A stretch of 64,000 nucleotides of DNA. Origin: Allobosea sp. Lineage in GTDB: Bacteria > Pseudomonadota > Alphaproteobacteria > Rhizobiales > Beijerinckiaceae. Below the pieces are notes generated by a model, which ran no database searches, was not told the DNA's origin, and saw only the letters and a list, made by a program, of their open reading frames with translations. Of the stretch, positions 16,760 through 25,878 are shown piece after piece; position 1 is the first letter of the stretch, and every line of letters starts with the position of its first letter. The stretch lies in assembly GCA_024231975.1 (NCBI GenBank), contig JAAEQB010000058.1, forward strand, positions 196,428 through 260,427, written 5' to 3'. The position numbers and the translations under genes were made by a program.

Positions 16760-18034
16760 TCAGAAGGAATTCGGCAGCCAGGTGACGATGCCGGGGAAGA
16801 CGGAGATCAGCACCAGCACCAGCAAGGACCAGCCGAGGAAGGGCAGCAGTTGGACGGCGATAGGCCAGAGCGGGACGCGGCCGACCGCGCCGGTGACGAA
16901 GAGCAGCAGGCCGATCGGCGGATGCAGCATGCCGATCATCAGGTTCAGCACGACGATCATGGCGAACTGGATCGGGTCGAGGCCGAGCTGCGCCTGGATC
17001 GGCAGCAGGGTCGGCACGAACATGACCAGCGCCGGCAGCGGCTCCAGGATCATCCCGACCACGAACAGCATCAGGTTGACGATCAGCAGGATCACCAGCG
17101 GATCGCTCGATAGCGACAGGATGCCCTGCGAGATGCGCGTTGCGATGTGCGATTCATTGAGCAGCCAGGAGAACGGGCCGGCCGCCGCCAGCAGGAACAG
17201 GATGACCGCCGAAGTCTTGCCCGCGGCGAGGAAGACCTCGCCCAGGCTGCGGATCTTCAGGTCGCGATAGATCGCGAGCCCGACGATCAGGGCGTAGATG
17301 CAGATCACGCCCGCAGCTTCGGTCTCCGTGATGAAGCCCGAGCGGATGCCGGCGATGATCAGCACCGGCACCAGCAGGGCCCAGATCGAGCCGCGCGTGG
17401 CGACGGCGCGCTCCATCCAGGTCGCGGCCTCCTTGGCGGCATAGCCTTCCCGCCGCGCGACCCAGGCGCAGATCGCCATGTAGCCGAAGAAGAGCAGCAG
17501 CCCGGGCACGACGCCCGCCAGGAACAGCTTGCCGATCGAAAGATTGGCCATGATCGCGTAGATGATCAGCGGGATCGACGGCGGCAGGATCGGCCCGAGC
17601 ATCGCGCCGGCCGCGATGACGGCGGCGGCATAGCCGGGCTTGTAGCCTTCCTTCTTCATCGCCGGGATCAGGATGCCGCCGGTCGCCGTGGCGTCCGCGA
17701 CGGCCGAGCCCGAGATGCCGGCCATGATCAGGTTGGTCATCAGCGCGACCTGCGAGAGGCTGCCGCGCAGATGGCCGACCATGGCGGTGGACCATTCGAT
17801 CAGGCGGCGCGTGACGCCGCCGCGGTTCATGATCTCGCCGGCCAGGACGAAGAGCGGGACGGTGATCAGCGCCGCGCTGTCGACGCCGGAGACCACCGTC
17901 AGCGGAGCCATCACCAGGTCGATGCCGCCATGCATGAGCATGCCGATCATCGCGGCCAGGATCATGGCGAAGCCGACATCGAGCCCAGCGACCAGCAGGC
18001 CGAAGAAGACGAGCGTGCTAATGATGATCAGCAT
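16760..18034 (-). CDS. dctM: TRAP transporter large permease (DctM)
   Basis: A 424-residue membrane protein with the 12-segment DctM/SiaM layout: GLDVGFAMILAAMIGML at the N-terminus, FVLAGEIMNRGGVTRRL, SGSAVADATATGGI and GPILPPSIPLI. It forms the sodium-driven channel of a TRAP importer for carboxylates. It overlaps the small-permease gene by 17 nt and is followed 18 nt later by the CoA-transferase gene, a strong operon signal. Confidence 0.93.
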   Translation of the reverse strand: MLIIISTLVFFGLLVAGLDVGFAMILAAMIGMLMHGGIDLVMAPLTVVSGVDSAALITVPLFVLAGEIMNRGGVTRRLIEWSTAMVGHLRGSLSQVALMTNLIMAGISGSAVADATATGGILIPAMKKEGYKPGYAAAVIAAGAMLGPILPPSIPLIIYAIMANLSIGKLFLAGVVPGLLLFFGYMAICAWVARREGYAAKEAATWMERAVATRGSIWALLVPVLIIAGIRSGFITETEAAGVICIYALIVGLAIYRDLKIRSLGEVFLAAGKTSAVILFLLAAAGPFSWLLNESHIATRISQGILSLSSDPLVILLIVNLMLFVVGMILEPLPALVMFVPTLLPIQAQLGLDPIQFAMIVVLNLMIGMLHPPIGLLLFVTGAVGRVPLWPIAVQLLPFLGWSLLVLVLISVFPGIVTWLPNSF

Positions 18035-18527
18035 GGTCGCTCACCGTATCGACGCCGAGCCGGCCGCCCAGCAGCGTGTCCGCCATGCGCAGCAGGAGGA
18101 AGATCACGAGCAGGACGAGCCCGGCGAGCAGCGCCCCGTACATGACGTCGTAGTAGAAGGGCGTGCCCATGATCGCCTGGAACGAGCCCACCTCCAGCAG
18201 CTGCCAGCCATTGGCCAGCAAAGCGAGCGCGACGACCAGCATCACGCCGTCCAGGAAGACGCCGGCGACGCGCCGGGCCTTCTCCGGCAGGAAATGCTGG
18301 ATTACCTCGATCCTGATGTTCATTCGGTCGCGCACGCCGAGCGCGAAGCCGAGAAAGGCCATCCAGACCATCCCAATGCGGGCGATCTGGTCATGCGCGT
18401 CGAACTGCGTCTTCAGCACGTAGCGATCGGCCACCTGTCCGACGGTGAAGGTCAGCACCACGACGAGCGCCAGCACGACGAGAATCTTGACCAGCGTCTC
18501 CAGGATACGGACTGGCACGACCAGCAT
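18018..18527 (-). CDS. dctQ: TRAP transporter small permease (DctQ)
   Basis: 169 residues with four hydrophobic segments and the DctQ pattern (DQIARIGMVWMAFLGFALGVRDRMNIRIEV). Start ATG 18527-18525 has GGGAGGGG 5 nt upstream. An alternative ATG at 18590 overlaps the dctP stop as TGATG and would add 21 residues; I prefer the former because of the strong ribosome-binding site and family length. It joins DctM (overlapping 17 nt) to make the membrane unit. Confidence 0.88.
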   Translation of the reverse strand: MLVVPVRILETLVKILVVLALVVVLTFTVGQVADRYVLKTQFDAHDQIARIGMVWMAFLGFALGVRDRMNIRIEVIQHFLPEKARRVAGVFLDGVMLVVALALLANGWQLLEVGSFQAIMGTPFYYDVMYGALLAGLVLLVIFLLLRMADTLLGGRLGVDTVSDHADHH

Positions 18528-18589
18528 GCGCACCCCCTCCCGGGCGGACGCCGCCGTCCGCCCTCCTGCCCCGGCGTCCGAGAGAGCCA

Positions 18590-19609
18590 TCAGGCGCCCT
18601 GCAGCGTGCGCAGGCGGGCGACCATTCCCTTGGGCCACATCTTGCCGTCGAGCTCGTCCTCGACGCCGGCGACCGCCTTGCGGAAGGCGTCGCGATCGGG
18701 GACGACATAGGTGCAGCCGGCCTTCTTCAGGATGTCGATCGCCTCGGTGTCGAGTTCCTTGGTCAGCTGGGTGGTGACCTCGCCGGCCGCCTTCGAGGCC
18801 TTGCGGAAGATCTCGCGATCGGCCTCGCTCAGCCCCTTCCAGAGGCGCTCGGAGACGAAGAAGCCGACGAGCTCGTTGACGTGGTCGGTCGCCGACCAGA
18901 ACTTGGCGGCCTCGTGGAAGCGCGGCGGGATCGAGAGGTCGAAGCCGTTGTCCTGGCCGTCGACGGCGCCGCGCGAGAGCGCGCTGTAGATCTCGAGCAT
19001 GCCCATCGGCGTCGACTGGGCACCGAGCCGGTCGAACGTCGCGCGCAGCATCGGTATCGCCGGGATGCGCAGGCGCAGGCCCTTGACGTCCTCAGGCTTC
19101 ATGATCGGCCCGCGCGTGCTCTGGATGGCGCGCGGCGAGCGCTGGCCCCAGGCGCCGAAGACGCGGACGCCCGCCGTCGTCGCCACCTTGTCGAACATGC
19201 CCAGCAGTTCGGGGTCGGTGTTGAGGATCTTCTCGCCCCACTCCCCGTTCTTGAACAGATAAGGGACGTACAGCACGTTGAACGCCTCGGCGCCACGCAC
19301 GAACGAGATCGAGGACAGGCCGAAATAGGAGAAATCGACGGTGCCGAGCTGCATCGCCGAGAGCAGCTGGGCGATGTCGCCGAGCTGGCCATCGGTGTAG
19401 ACGGCGACAGTGTAGCGGCCCGCGCTCTCCTTCTCGACCACTTCCTTGAAGCGGTTCAGCGCCTTGTGCCACGGGCTGTTGACCAGCGCGATCGTCGCGA
19501 TCTTGAGCTGCCTGGCCTGGGCCCGCGCGATGCCCGGCATGCCGATGGCGGCGCCAGCCCCGCCGAGGAGTGCGCCACCCATCAGAGTCCGGCGGTCGAT
19601 CCCGTTCAT
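18590..19609 (-). CDS. dctP: TRAP transporter substrate-binding protein (DctP)
   Basis: A 339-residue periplasmic receptor with a twin-arginine-like signal (GIDRRTLMGGALLGG, then a hydrophobic stretch, cleavage near ARAQA). The conserved DctP blocks are present: PWHKALNRFKEVVEKES, GQLGD, PEDVKGLRLRIPAIPM (with the ligand-clamping Arg) and DGQDNGFDL. Known DctP ligands are organic acids. Its downstream neighbours (CoA-transferase, sugar-acid kinase, malonate enzymes) suggest a short hydroxy- or dicarboxylate. Confidence 0.92.
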   Translation of the reverse strand: MNGIDRRTLMGGALLGGAGAAIGMPGIARAQARQLKIATIALVNSPWHKALNRFKEVVEKESAGRYTVAVYTDGQLGDIAQLLSAMQLGTVDFSYFGLSSISFVRGAEAFNVLYVPYLFKNGEWGEKILNTDPELLGMFDKVATTAGVRVFGAWGQRSPRAIQSTRGPIMKPEDVKGLRLRIPAIPMLRATFDRLGAQSTPMGMLEIYSALSRGAVDGQDNGFDLSIPPRFHEAAKFWSATDHVNELVGFFVSERLWKGLSEADREIFRKASKAAGEVTTQLTKELDTEAIDILKKAGCTYVVPDRDAFRKAVAGVEDELDGKMWPKGMVARLRTLQGA

Positions 19610-19716
19610 TGTCTTCCTCCCTCATATCGGCGGGGTTCGTTGCCCCGGTCCCGTTTTCTTGCTGTTGGTCTCGCCAAGCCCGCGCCTTGCGCCGGAGAAT
19701 GACGACGGCAGGCGCT

Positions 19717-20676
19717 TCAGAACTCCCAGTGCACCGGCGGAGCACCGGCGACTGGCGAGCGGAAGCTCGCCAGATGCGGCGCGAAGAGCGAGCCGAGATA
19801 GACGGTCTTCAGGTCCGGCCCGCCGAAGGAGATGCCAGAGAGATTGCCGGCCGGGCGCCGTCCGCCCATGTCGAGATGGGCTCGGGTATAGGTGCCATCC
19901 TGGAAGGCGGCCTCGACGGCGGCATTGTCGGCGGCGTCGCTGTCCTCGAAGATCACCTGCTGGGCGCCGTCCGGGGTGGTGCGGATGACGCGGTTCGAGA
20001 CGACGGTCACGGTCCAGACCGCCCCTTCCGCATCAAAGGCGAAGCCGTCGGGGAAGCTGGCCGCGCCGTATTGCGCGAAGGTCTGGCGCGGGCCGAGCGA
20101 GCCGTCGCTCCTGATCGGATAGCGGCTGGTACGCCGGGCGATGGTCTCGTTGACATAGAGCCATTCGCCGCTGGGATCGACGATCGCCTCGTTGGTGAAA
20201 CCGATGCCGTCGGCCACGACCCTGGCGCCCTTGTCGTCGATCAGGATGAGGTAGCCGTCGGCATGGCCCTTCTTCATCGACTGCTCGCGCGGGATCAGCT
20301 TCGTCGAGACGGAGACCCAGACCCGGCCCTTGGGGTCGAGCCCGACGAAATTGGTCGGTTCGAGATGCCGCCCCTCGATCTCCATCAGCCGGGGCGTCAT
20401 CGTGCCGTCCGGCGCCATATGCCAGACGCCGCCTTCGGGACCGAGATCGGCGATCAGGAAACTTCGGTCGGGCATCACCGCGAAACCGTTGGGCAGGAAG
20501 CCTTCGGGACCGTTCTTCGCCCTGATCAACTCGGTCTTGCCATTAGCCCGGATGACGGCGATGCCGCCGCGCTTGTCGGGCATGAACAGGTCGCCGGAGC
20601 GGGTCGCCATGACGCATTCAGGGCGCGAAAGCCCCTCGCCCACGAAGGTGAGCGTGCTGGTATCGACGGAAAGCAT
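19717..20676 (-). CDS. SMP-30/gluconolactonase-like protein
   Basis: A 319-residue six-bladed propeller protein of the SMP-30/gluconolactonase family: GLSRPECVMATRSGDLFMPD at the start, GFTNEAIVDPSGEWLYVNET in the middle, ASFPDGFAFDAEGAVWT later. Members hydrolyse sugar lactones with a metal held by Glu/Asn/Asp. It is the first gene of the minus-strand run leading into dctPQM (107-nt gap) and is divergent from lysR. It presumably converts a lactone to the acid used downstream. Confidence 0.85.
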   Translation of the reverse strand: MLSVDTSTLTFVGEGLSRPECVMATRSGDLFMPDKRGGIAVIRANGKTELIRAKNGPEGFLPNGFAVMPDRSFLIADLGPEGGVWHMAPDGTMTPRLMEIEGRHLEPTNFVGLDPKGRVWVSVSTKLIPREQSMKKGHADGYLILIDDKGARVVADGIGFTNEAIVDPSGEWLYVNETIARRTSRYPIRSDGSLGPRQTFAQYGAASFPDGFAFDAEGAVWTVTVVSNRVIRTTPDGAQQVIFEDSDAADNAAVEAAFQDGTYTRAHLDMGGRRPAGNLSGISFGGPDLKTVYLGSLFAPHLASFRSPVAGAPPVHWEF

Positions 20677-20781
20677 CGTGACTCCCTGCAGACGTGACCT
20701 GACCCTAGAGCGGCTACCGCGGGCTGCCGGTGCCGCATTATGGTGCTTCGCCGCTGTTCGCTGCGGCGTTGAGGTGCGAGC

Positions 20782-20807
20782 CTATTCGAAGTCGTGCCGG
20801 CGAATAG
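20782..20807. promoter_or_regulatory. Candidate LysR operator
   Basis: CTATTCG-N12-CGAATAG, perfect 7-bp arms, in the 194-bp gap between the divergent SMP-30 gene (start 20676, minus) and lysR (start 20871, plus). It is 64 bp from the lysR start and about 106 bp from the SMP-30 start. The layout matches an autoregulated LysR site that also controls the TRAP operon. Confidence 0.55.
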
Positions 20808-20870
20808 TCGTGAATCGGAACGCCTGCGTTCTCATTCCGTGAACACACGGCCAAAGGAACGGGACCAGGC

Positions 20871-21815
20871 ATGAACTTCCGGCCGGATCTGACCACCTTA
20901 CGCATGTTCCTGGCCGTCTATCGGCAAGGCAACATGACGAAGGCAGCCGAGCGCGAACACATCGCGCCCTCGGCGATCAGCAAGCGCATCCAGGATCTCG
21001 AGCTCGAAATCGGCGCGCCCCTGTTCTACCGCCACGCCCGCGGGATGACGGCGACGCCCGCCGGCGAGGCGCTGGCGCGGCATACCGCCGGGCTGTTCGA
21101 CGACGTCAACCGCATGGCGGCCGAGCTCAGCGTGTTCAGCGCCGGGGAAGAAGGCCAGGCACGCATCCATGCGCACCAGTCGGCGGCCGTGCAGCACCTG
21201 CCGCAGGAGCTCGCCGCCTTCCGCGCCGCCTACCCCAAGATCAAGGTGGTGCTGCGCGAGGAAACGAGCCCGAACGTGATCCAGTCGATGCAGGACGGGC
21301 TCGGCGACATCGGCATCTTCGCCGAGCATGCGCAGCTGCCGGACGGGCTGCAGATCTACGAGTACAAGCGCGACCCCCTCGTCGCGCTCATGCCGGCGGA
21401 CCACCCGCTGGCCGCTTGTCCGTCGATCACGCTGCCGGACCTCGCCGGCTACGATTTCATCAGCCTGGAGACCGGCTCCTCGCTGCAGGTCCTGGTGGTG
21501 AATTCGGCTGCCGAGGCCGAGGTGCGGATCACCAACCGGATCGAGGTGGTGACCTTCACGGCTGCGGTGCAGATGGTGCTCTACGGCTTCGGCGTCACAA
21601 TCGTGCCGGCAGGGATCGCGCGCATCTACGGCTCGAACGACCGGCTGCGCAGCGTGCCTTTTTCCGACGCCTGGTCGGTGCGGCGGCTGATGATCTGCAC
21701 ACGCGACGAGCCGAAGCTGACGGCGTCGGCCAAGCTGCTGCTGAACCATCTGCGCGGACCGAACCCCGTGCCGCTGCATTTGCCGACGACGAAGGGCTCG
21801 CTTCCCAATCGATAA
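20871..21815 (+). CDS. LysR family transcriptional regulator
   Basis: A 314-residue LysR-type regulator: winged helix 1-65 (LRMFLAVYRQGNMTKAAER, APSAISKRIQDLE) and a periplasmic-binding-like effector domain (about 90-300). It is divergent from the SMP-30/TRAP/CoA-transferase run and followed 79 nt later by the HMG-CoA-lyase-type gene. It therefore probably regulates both sides in response to a carboxylate inducer. Confidence 0.93.
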   Translation: MNFRPDLTTLRMFLAVYRQGNMTKAAEREHIAPSAISKRIQDLELEIGAPLFYRHARGMTATPAGEALARHTAGLFDDVNRMAAELSVFSAGEEGQARIHAHQSAAVQHLPQELAAFRAAYPKIKVVLREETSPNVIQSMQDGLGDIGIFAEHAQLPDGLQIYEYKRDPLVALMPADHPLAACPSITLPDLAGYDFISLETGSSLQVLVVNSAAEAEVRITNRIEVVTFTAAVQMVLYGFGVTIVPAGIARIYGSNDRLRSVPFSDAWSVRRLMICTRDEPKLTASAKLLLNHLRGPNPVPLHLPTTKGSLPNR

Positions 21816-21894
21816 TGGTCGCCAACCGCGCCGCTCTCTAAGTCTCTTGCCGAAGGTGGCATGCGCGAAGCATGCCCATGCCGGGAGGAACATC

Positions 21895-22833
21895 ATGGCG
21901 AGTGTCGAAATCGTCGAGGTCGCGCCGCGGGACGGCCTGCAGAACATCGCCGCCTTCGTGCCGACCGAGTCGAAGCTGCAGCTGATCCACAAGCTGGTCG
22001 ATGCCGGCGTGACGCGGATGGAGATCGGCTCCTTCGTCAGCCCCAAGGCGATCCCGCAAATGGCGGACATGGACGAGGTCGTCGCCCGCCTCGGGCCTCT
22101 GCCCGGCCTGCACAAGGTGGCGCTGGTGCCGAACGGCAAGGGCGCGCGCCGCGCCATCGCCGCCGGCATCGACGAGCTGATCTTCGTGATCTCGATGTCC
22201 GACGCCCACAACATGAGCAATGTCCGGCGCCCGACCGCCGCCTCGATCGAGGACCTGAAGGCGACGCTGGCCGAGGTCGACCCCGAAGCCCGGCTGACCA
22301 TCCGGGTCGGGCTGGCGACGGCGTTCCATTGCCCGTTCGCAGGCACGATGGACGAGGACGCCGTATTCAGGACGATCGGCGAGGTCGCGAAGATCCGCGG
22401 CGACATCGAACTGACGCTGGCCGACACCACCGGCATGGCCCTGCCCGACCATGTCGGCCGCATGGCGAAGCGCGCACTCACCGCCTATCCGACCACACGC
22501 TGGTCGTTCCACGGCCATGACACCGCCGGCTTCGGCATCGCCAATACGCTGGCGGCCTACCATGCCGGCATCCGCTCCTTCGACGGCGCAGCCGGTGGGC
22601 TCGGCGGCTGCCCCTTCGCCCCCGGCGCGACCGGCAACATCGCCAGCGAGGATCTGGTCTACATGTTCGAGCGCATGGGCGTGGCTACCGGCATTGATCT
22701 CGCCAAGCTGCTCGATGCGGCCAAGCTCGCCGTGTCCTTCGCGCCGCAGACGATGGGAAGCCATGTGCTCGCCATGCCGCGTGACCGGGCGATGGCCGGC
22801 GGCGGCCCGGCGGAAGCCTGCGCCGCGGCGTGA
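21895..22833 (+). CDS. Hydroxymethylglutaryl-CoA lyase family protein
   Basis: A 312-residue DRE-TIM-type aldolase/lyase. Seen: the active-site opening VEVAPRDGLQN, metal ligands in SFHGHDTAGFG, and the HMG-CoA-lyase signature GLGGCPFAPGATGN with its catalytic Cys. It cleaves HMG-CoA or a close analogue such as a citramalyl-type CoA ester to acetyl-CoA plus an acid. ATG 21895 is preceded by GGGAGGAA; an upstream in-frame start lacks this. Co-oriented with lysR and across from a CaiB/BaiF CoA-transferase, so it may finish the breakdown of a branched acid (inference). Confidence 0.88.
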   Translation: MASVEIVEVAPRDGLQNIAAFVPTESKLQLIHKLVDAGVTRMEIGSFVSPKAIPQMADMDEVVARLGPLPGLHKVALVPNGKGARRAIAAGIDELIFVISMSDAHNMSNVRRPTAASIEDLKATLAEVDPEARLTIRVGLATAFHCPFAGTMDEDAVFRTIGEVAKIRGDIELTLADTTGMALPDHVGRMAKRALTAYPTTRWSFHGHDTAGFGIANTLAAYHAGIRSFDGAAGGLGGCPFAPGATGNIASEDLVYMFERMGVATGIDLAKLLDAAKLAVSFAPQTMGSHVLAMPRDRAMAGGGPAEACAAA

Positions 22834-22897
22834 GTCAACCGCGGTCTCTGCCGCCACATCCCGGGAAACCCCGATCAAACGCGCTTGCCCTCTTCAG

Positions 22898-22911
22898 TGT
22901 AAGCGCTATCA
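22898..22911 (+). promoter_or_regulatory. Candidate LacI-family operator, copy 1
   Basis: TGTAAGCGCTATCA, a 14-bp near-palindrome with the central CG typical of LacI-family sites, 29 bp upstream of the enzyme operon start at 22941. Its reverse complement differs from the site at 31297-31310 by one base. A LacI regulator is encoded at 33392-34447. Confidence 0.65.
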
Positions 22912-22940
22912 TTCTCTCGTTCGAGGAAGGATCGAGGGAT

Positions 22941-24005
22941 GTGACGCCGTTGAAGACCATTCGCGGCCCGGGCCTGTTCATCGCCCAGTATCTTGGCCCG
23001 GCGCCGTTCTTTTCCGATATAGACGGCATTTCCCGCTTCGCGGCGCAGAACGGTTTCAAGGCGCTGCAGGTGCCGGTCCACGACAGGGCGATTATCGACA
23101 CGGAGCGCCTTGAAGAGAGCGGTTACATCGATGGTTGGTGCTCGGCCATCGCGCGCCACGGCCTCGTGGTGAGCGAGATCGCGGCGCACCGCGCCGGCCA
23201 GTTGTTGGCGGTGCATCCGGCCTATGACGGCGTCATGGACGCGTTCGCACCCGTAGAGCTGCGTGGCGATCCGGCCGCGCGCCAGCGATGGGCTGAGCTG
23301 GAATTACGGCGCGCGATCACGCTTGCGGCCCGCATCGGCGCCGGCAAGCTCGCGACCTTCTCGGGCAGCCTGCTCTGGCCGTTCTTCTACCCCTACCCGC
23401 CGGCCCCGCCCGGCCTGATCGAACGCGGCTTTTCGGCGCTCGCTGAGCGCTGGCGCCCGCTGCTCGACCATGCCGACAGCATCGGCGTCGATATCTGCTT
23501 CGAGCTTCACCCCGGACAGGACCTGCATGACGGCGCGACCTTCGCCGCCTTCCTCGACCGCGTCGACCACCATCCTCGCGCCAGGCTGCTCTACGACCCC
23601 AGCCATCTCCGGCTGCAGCATCTCGACTATCTCGGCTTCATCGACCGCTGGCACGCGCGGATCGCCGCTTTCCATGTCAAGGACGCCGAATTCCGCCCGA
23701 GCCCGGATCGCGGCGTCTATGGCGGCTATGGCGACTGGGTCGACCGCCCCGGCCGTTTTCGCAGCCCAGGCGACGGCGACATCGACTTCTCCGGCATCTT
23801 CAGCAGCCTGACCCGCTACGGCTATGACGGCTGGGCGGTGCTCGAATGGGAGTGCTGCCTGAAGAACGCCTTCGACGGCGCCCGCGAGGGCGCACGCTTC
23901 ATCGCCGACCACATCATCCAGACCACGGAGCGCGACTTCGACGCAGGCATGCGCCGCGCCGCGCCGCCTGACGAACTCGACCGCATTCTGGGGCTGAAAC
24001 CATGA
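22941..24005 (+). CDS. Sugar phosphate isomerase/epimerase (xylose-isomerase-like TIM barrel)
   Basis: A 354-residue member of the AP-endonuclease-2/xylose-isomerase-like barrel family. Probable metal ligands: Glu in CFELHPGQD, Asp in LLYDPSHL, His in FHVKDAEF and Glu in VLEWEC. Such enzymes isomerise or epimerise keto-sugars or work beside Gfo/Idh dehydrogenases. I chose GTG 22941, preceded by GAGG and just after the LacI-type operator; the longer frame would read through the operator. It overlaps the next gene by 4 nt (ATGA), so translation is coupled. Confidence 0.82.
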   Translation: MTPLKTIRGPGLFIAQYLGPAPFFSDIDGISRFAAQNGFKALQVPVHDRAIIDTERLEESGYIDGWCSAIARHGLVVSEIAAHRAGQLLAVHPAYDGVMDAFAPVELRGDPAARQRWAELELRRAITLAARIGAGKLATFSGSLLWPFFYPYPPAPPGLIERGFSALAERWRPLLDHADSIGVDICFELHPGQDLHDGATFAAFLDRVDHHPRARLLYDPSHLRLQHLDYLGFIDRWHARIAAFHVKDAEFRPSPDRGVYGGYGDWVDRPGRFRSPGDGDIDFSGIFSSLTRYGYDGWAVLEWECCLKNAFDGAREGARFIADHIIQTTERDFDAGMRRAAPPDELDRILGLKP

Positions 24006-25192
24006 GCGAAGCCAATCCTGTCCTGGCGGCCCTCGGGCGGCCGATCCGCCTCGGCATCCTCGGCGGCGCCCCGCCCTCGATGATCGGTCCGGCGCATCGC
24101 ATGGCCGCCGCGCTCGACGGCCGCTTCAGCCTCGTCGCCGGCATGATGTCGTCGAAGCCGGAGCGCTCGCGCCGCGAAGGGGTCGCCATCGGCCTCGCCG
24201 AGGAGCGCTGCTACGGCTCGCTCGACGAACTGCTGGCGCGGGAGAAGGCGCGCGCGGACGGGGTCGAGGCCCTCGCCATCATCACGCCGAACGACAGCCA
24301 CACCGCCTATTGCAAGGCCGCCTTCGCGGCCGGGCTCGACGTCATGGTCGAGAAGCCGCTGTGCAACGATCTCGGCGAGGCGCGCGAGCTCGCCGCGCTG
24401 GCGCGCGAGAGCGGCGTCGCCGTCGCGCTGACGCACACCTATTCCGGCTATCCGATGCTGCGCGAGATGCGCGCGCGTATCCTGGCCGGCGAGATCGGGG
24501 CCGTGCGGCTCGTCCAGATCGACTACCTCGCCGGCGGCAATGCGACCTTGGTCGAGGCGACGCCCGAGGGCGCGGCGCGCTGGCGGCTCAATCCCCAGAT
24601 CAGCGGCCCCTCGCTCGTCCTCGGCGATATCGGCACCCATGCCCACCATCTCGTCGGCTTCGTCACCGGCGAGGCCATGGCGAGTGTTTCGGCCGAGGTC
24701 GGCACGCTGGTGCCCGGCCGCAAGGTCCACGACATCGCGCAGATCCGCTTCCGTCTGGCAGGTGGCGCCCGCGGGCGGATCGAGGTCAGCAATGCCGCAG
24801 CCGGCATGTCGAACGTCTTCACCATCCGGATCTTTGGCGAGAGCGGCCATCTCGCCTGGAGCCATGGCGCGCCGAATGAATTGCAGTTGGGCCGGCTCAA
24901 CGGCGATATCATCGTGACCGGCGCCGGCCGGCCCGATCTTTCGGCGGCGGCGCGCGATGCGACCAGGCTCCTGCGTCCCGGCCATCCCGAAGGCCTGATC
25001 GAGGCGATCGCCAATCTCTACTCCGGCTTCGCCGATCTCATCCTGGCGCGGCGCGGGCTCAGGCCCGCTACCGAGATGGCGAAACTGACGCCTTCGATCG
25101 AGGACGGCGTCGCCGGGCTCGCCTTCGTCATGGCCTGCCTCGAAAGCTCCGCCGCCGGCGGCATCTCCACTCCCCTCGCCTCAAGCCTCTAG
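24002..25192 (+). CDS. Gfo/Idh/MocA family oxidoreductase
   Basis: A 396-residue NAD(P)-dependent sugar or polyol dehydrogenase. Its nucleotide-binding start is the GILGGAPPSMIGPAHR variant, which defines a subgroup often next to the isomerase family. The catalytic EKPLCND is near 117, and a His in the GDIGTHAHH block likely binds substrate. It overlaps the upstream isomerase gene by 4 nt and precedes the SDR gene by 9 nt. It is probably the first oxidation step, or one of two, in the LacI-controlled sugar pathway. Confidence 0.88.
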   Translation: MSEANPVLAALGRPIRLGILGGAPPSMIGPAHRMAAALDGRFSLVAGMMSSKPERSRREGVAIGLAEERCYGSLDELLAREKARADGVEALAIITPNDSHTAYCKAAFAAGLDVMVEKPLCNDLGEARELAALARESGVAVALTHTYSGYPMLREMRARILAGEIGAVRLVQIDYLAGGNATLVEATPEGAARWRLNPQISGPSLVLGDIGTHAHHLVGFVTGEAMASVSAEVGTLVPGRKVHDIAQIRFRLAGGARGRIEVSNAAAGMSNVFTIRIFGESGHLAWSHGAPNELQLGRLNGDIIVTGAGRPDLSAAARDATRLLRPGHPEGLIEAIANLYSGFADLILARRGLRPATEMAKLTPSIEDGVAGLAFVMACLESSAAGGISTPLASSL

Positions 25193-25201
25193 CGGGATCC
25201 C

Positions 25202-25873
25202 ATGGCAACGATCGTCATCACCGGCTGCGACACCGGCCTCGGGGTCGAATTCGCCCGGCAGTATGCGGCCGAGGGACACAAGGTCTACGCGACCTGCCTT
25301 TCGCCTGAGACCGCGCACGAGACCCGCGCCATCGCGGGAGATGTCGAGGTGCTGAAGCTCGACATGACCGACCATGCCGGCATCGCCGCCTTCAGCGCCT
25401 CGCTCGGCGGGCGCCCGGTCGACATTCTCCTCAACAATGCCGGCATCGGCCGGCCGCACCCGCCTTTCGGCGAGACCGACTACGCCAATTGGCGGCGCAT
25501 CCTCGAAACCAACCTGATCGGCCCGATGAAGCTGGTCGAGACGCTGGTCGAGAACGTCGCGGCGAGCGAACTGAAGATGATGGCCTTCGTCTCGAGCCGC
25601 ATGGGCTCGATCGCGCTGAACCAGAGCGGCGGCTCCTATGCCTATCGCTCGAGCAAGGCGGGGCTGAACATGCTGGTCAAAGGCCTCGCCATCGATCTGG
25701 CGCCCCGCCATGTCAGCGTCATCGCGCTGCATCCGGGCTGGGCCGCGACCGAGCCGGGTGGGCGCGTGCCGGTGACGGAGAGCGTCGCCGGCATGCGCGG
25801 CGTGATCCATCGCGCCGGACGGCATCATACCGGCATCTTCCAGACCTATCACGATCAGCCCCTGCCCTGGTGA
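25202..25873 (+). CDS. Short-chain dehydrogenase/reductase
   Basis: A 223-residue classical SDR: cofactor loop TGCDTGLG near the N-terminus, NNAG, catalytic YxxxK in YAYRSSKAG. It reads or produces a carbonyl on the sugar intermediate with NAD(P). It is the third gene of the operon; its stop TGA overlaps a possible GTG start of the lactonase gene. It is somewhat shorter than the usual about 250 residues but all core motifs are present. Confidence 0.88.
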   Translation: MATIVITGCDTGLGVEFARQYAAEGHKVYATCLSPETAHETRAIAGDVEVLKLDMTDHAGIAAFSASLGGRPVDILLNNAGIGRPHPPFGETDYANWRRILETNLIGPMKLVETLVENVAASELKMMAFVSSRMGSIALNQSGGSYAYRSSKAGLNMLVKGLAIDLAPRHVSVIALHPGWAATEPGGRVPVTESVAGMRGVIHRAGRHHTGIFQTYHDQPLPW

Positions 25874-25878
25874 CGACG

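Noticed and set aside
20898..22481. Very long open frame antisense to lysR and the HMG-CoA-lyase gene
   Set aside because: It lies opposite two genes with strong family motifs; its translation is Arg/Ala/His-rich and without recognisable domains, as expected of a GC-rich shadow frame.
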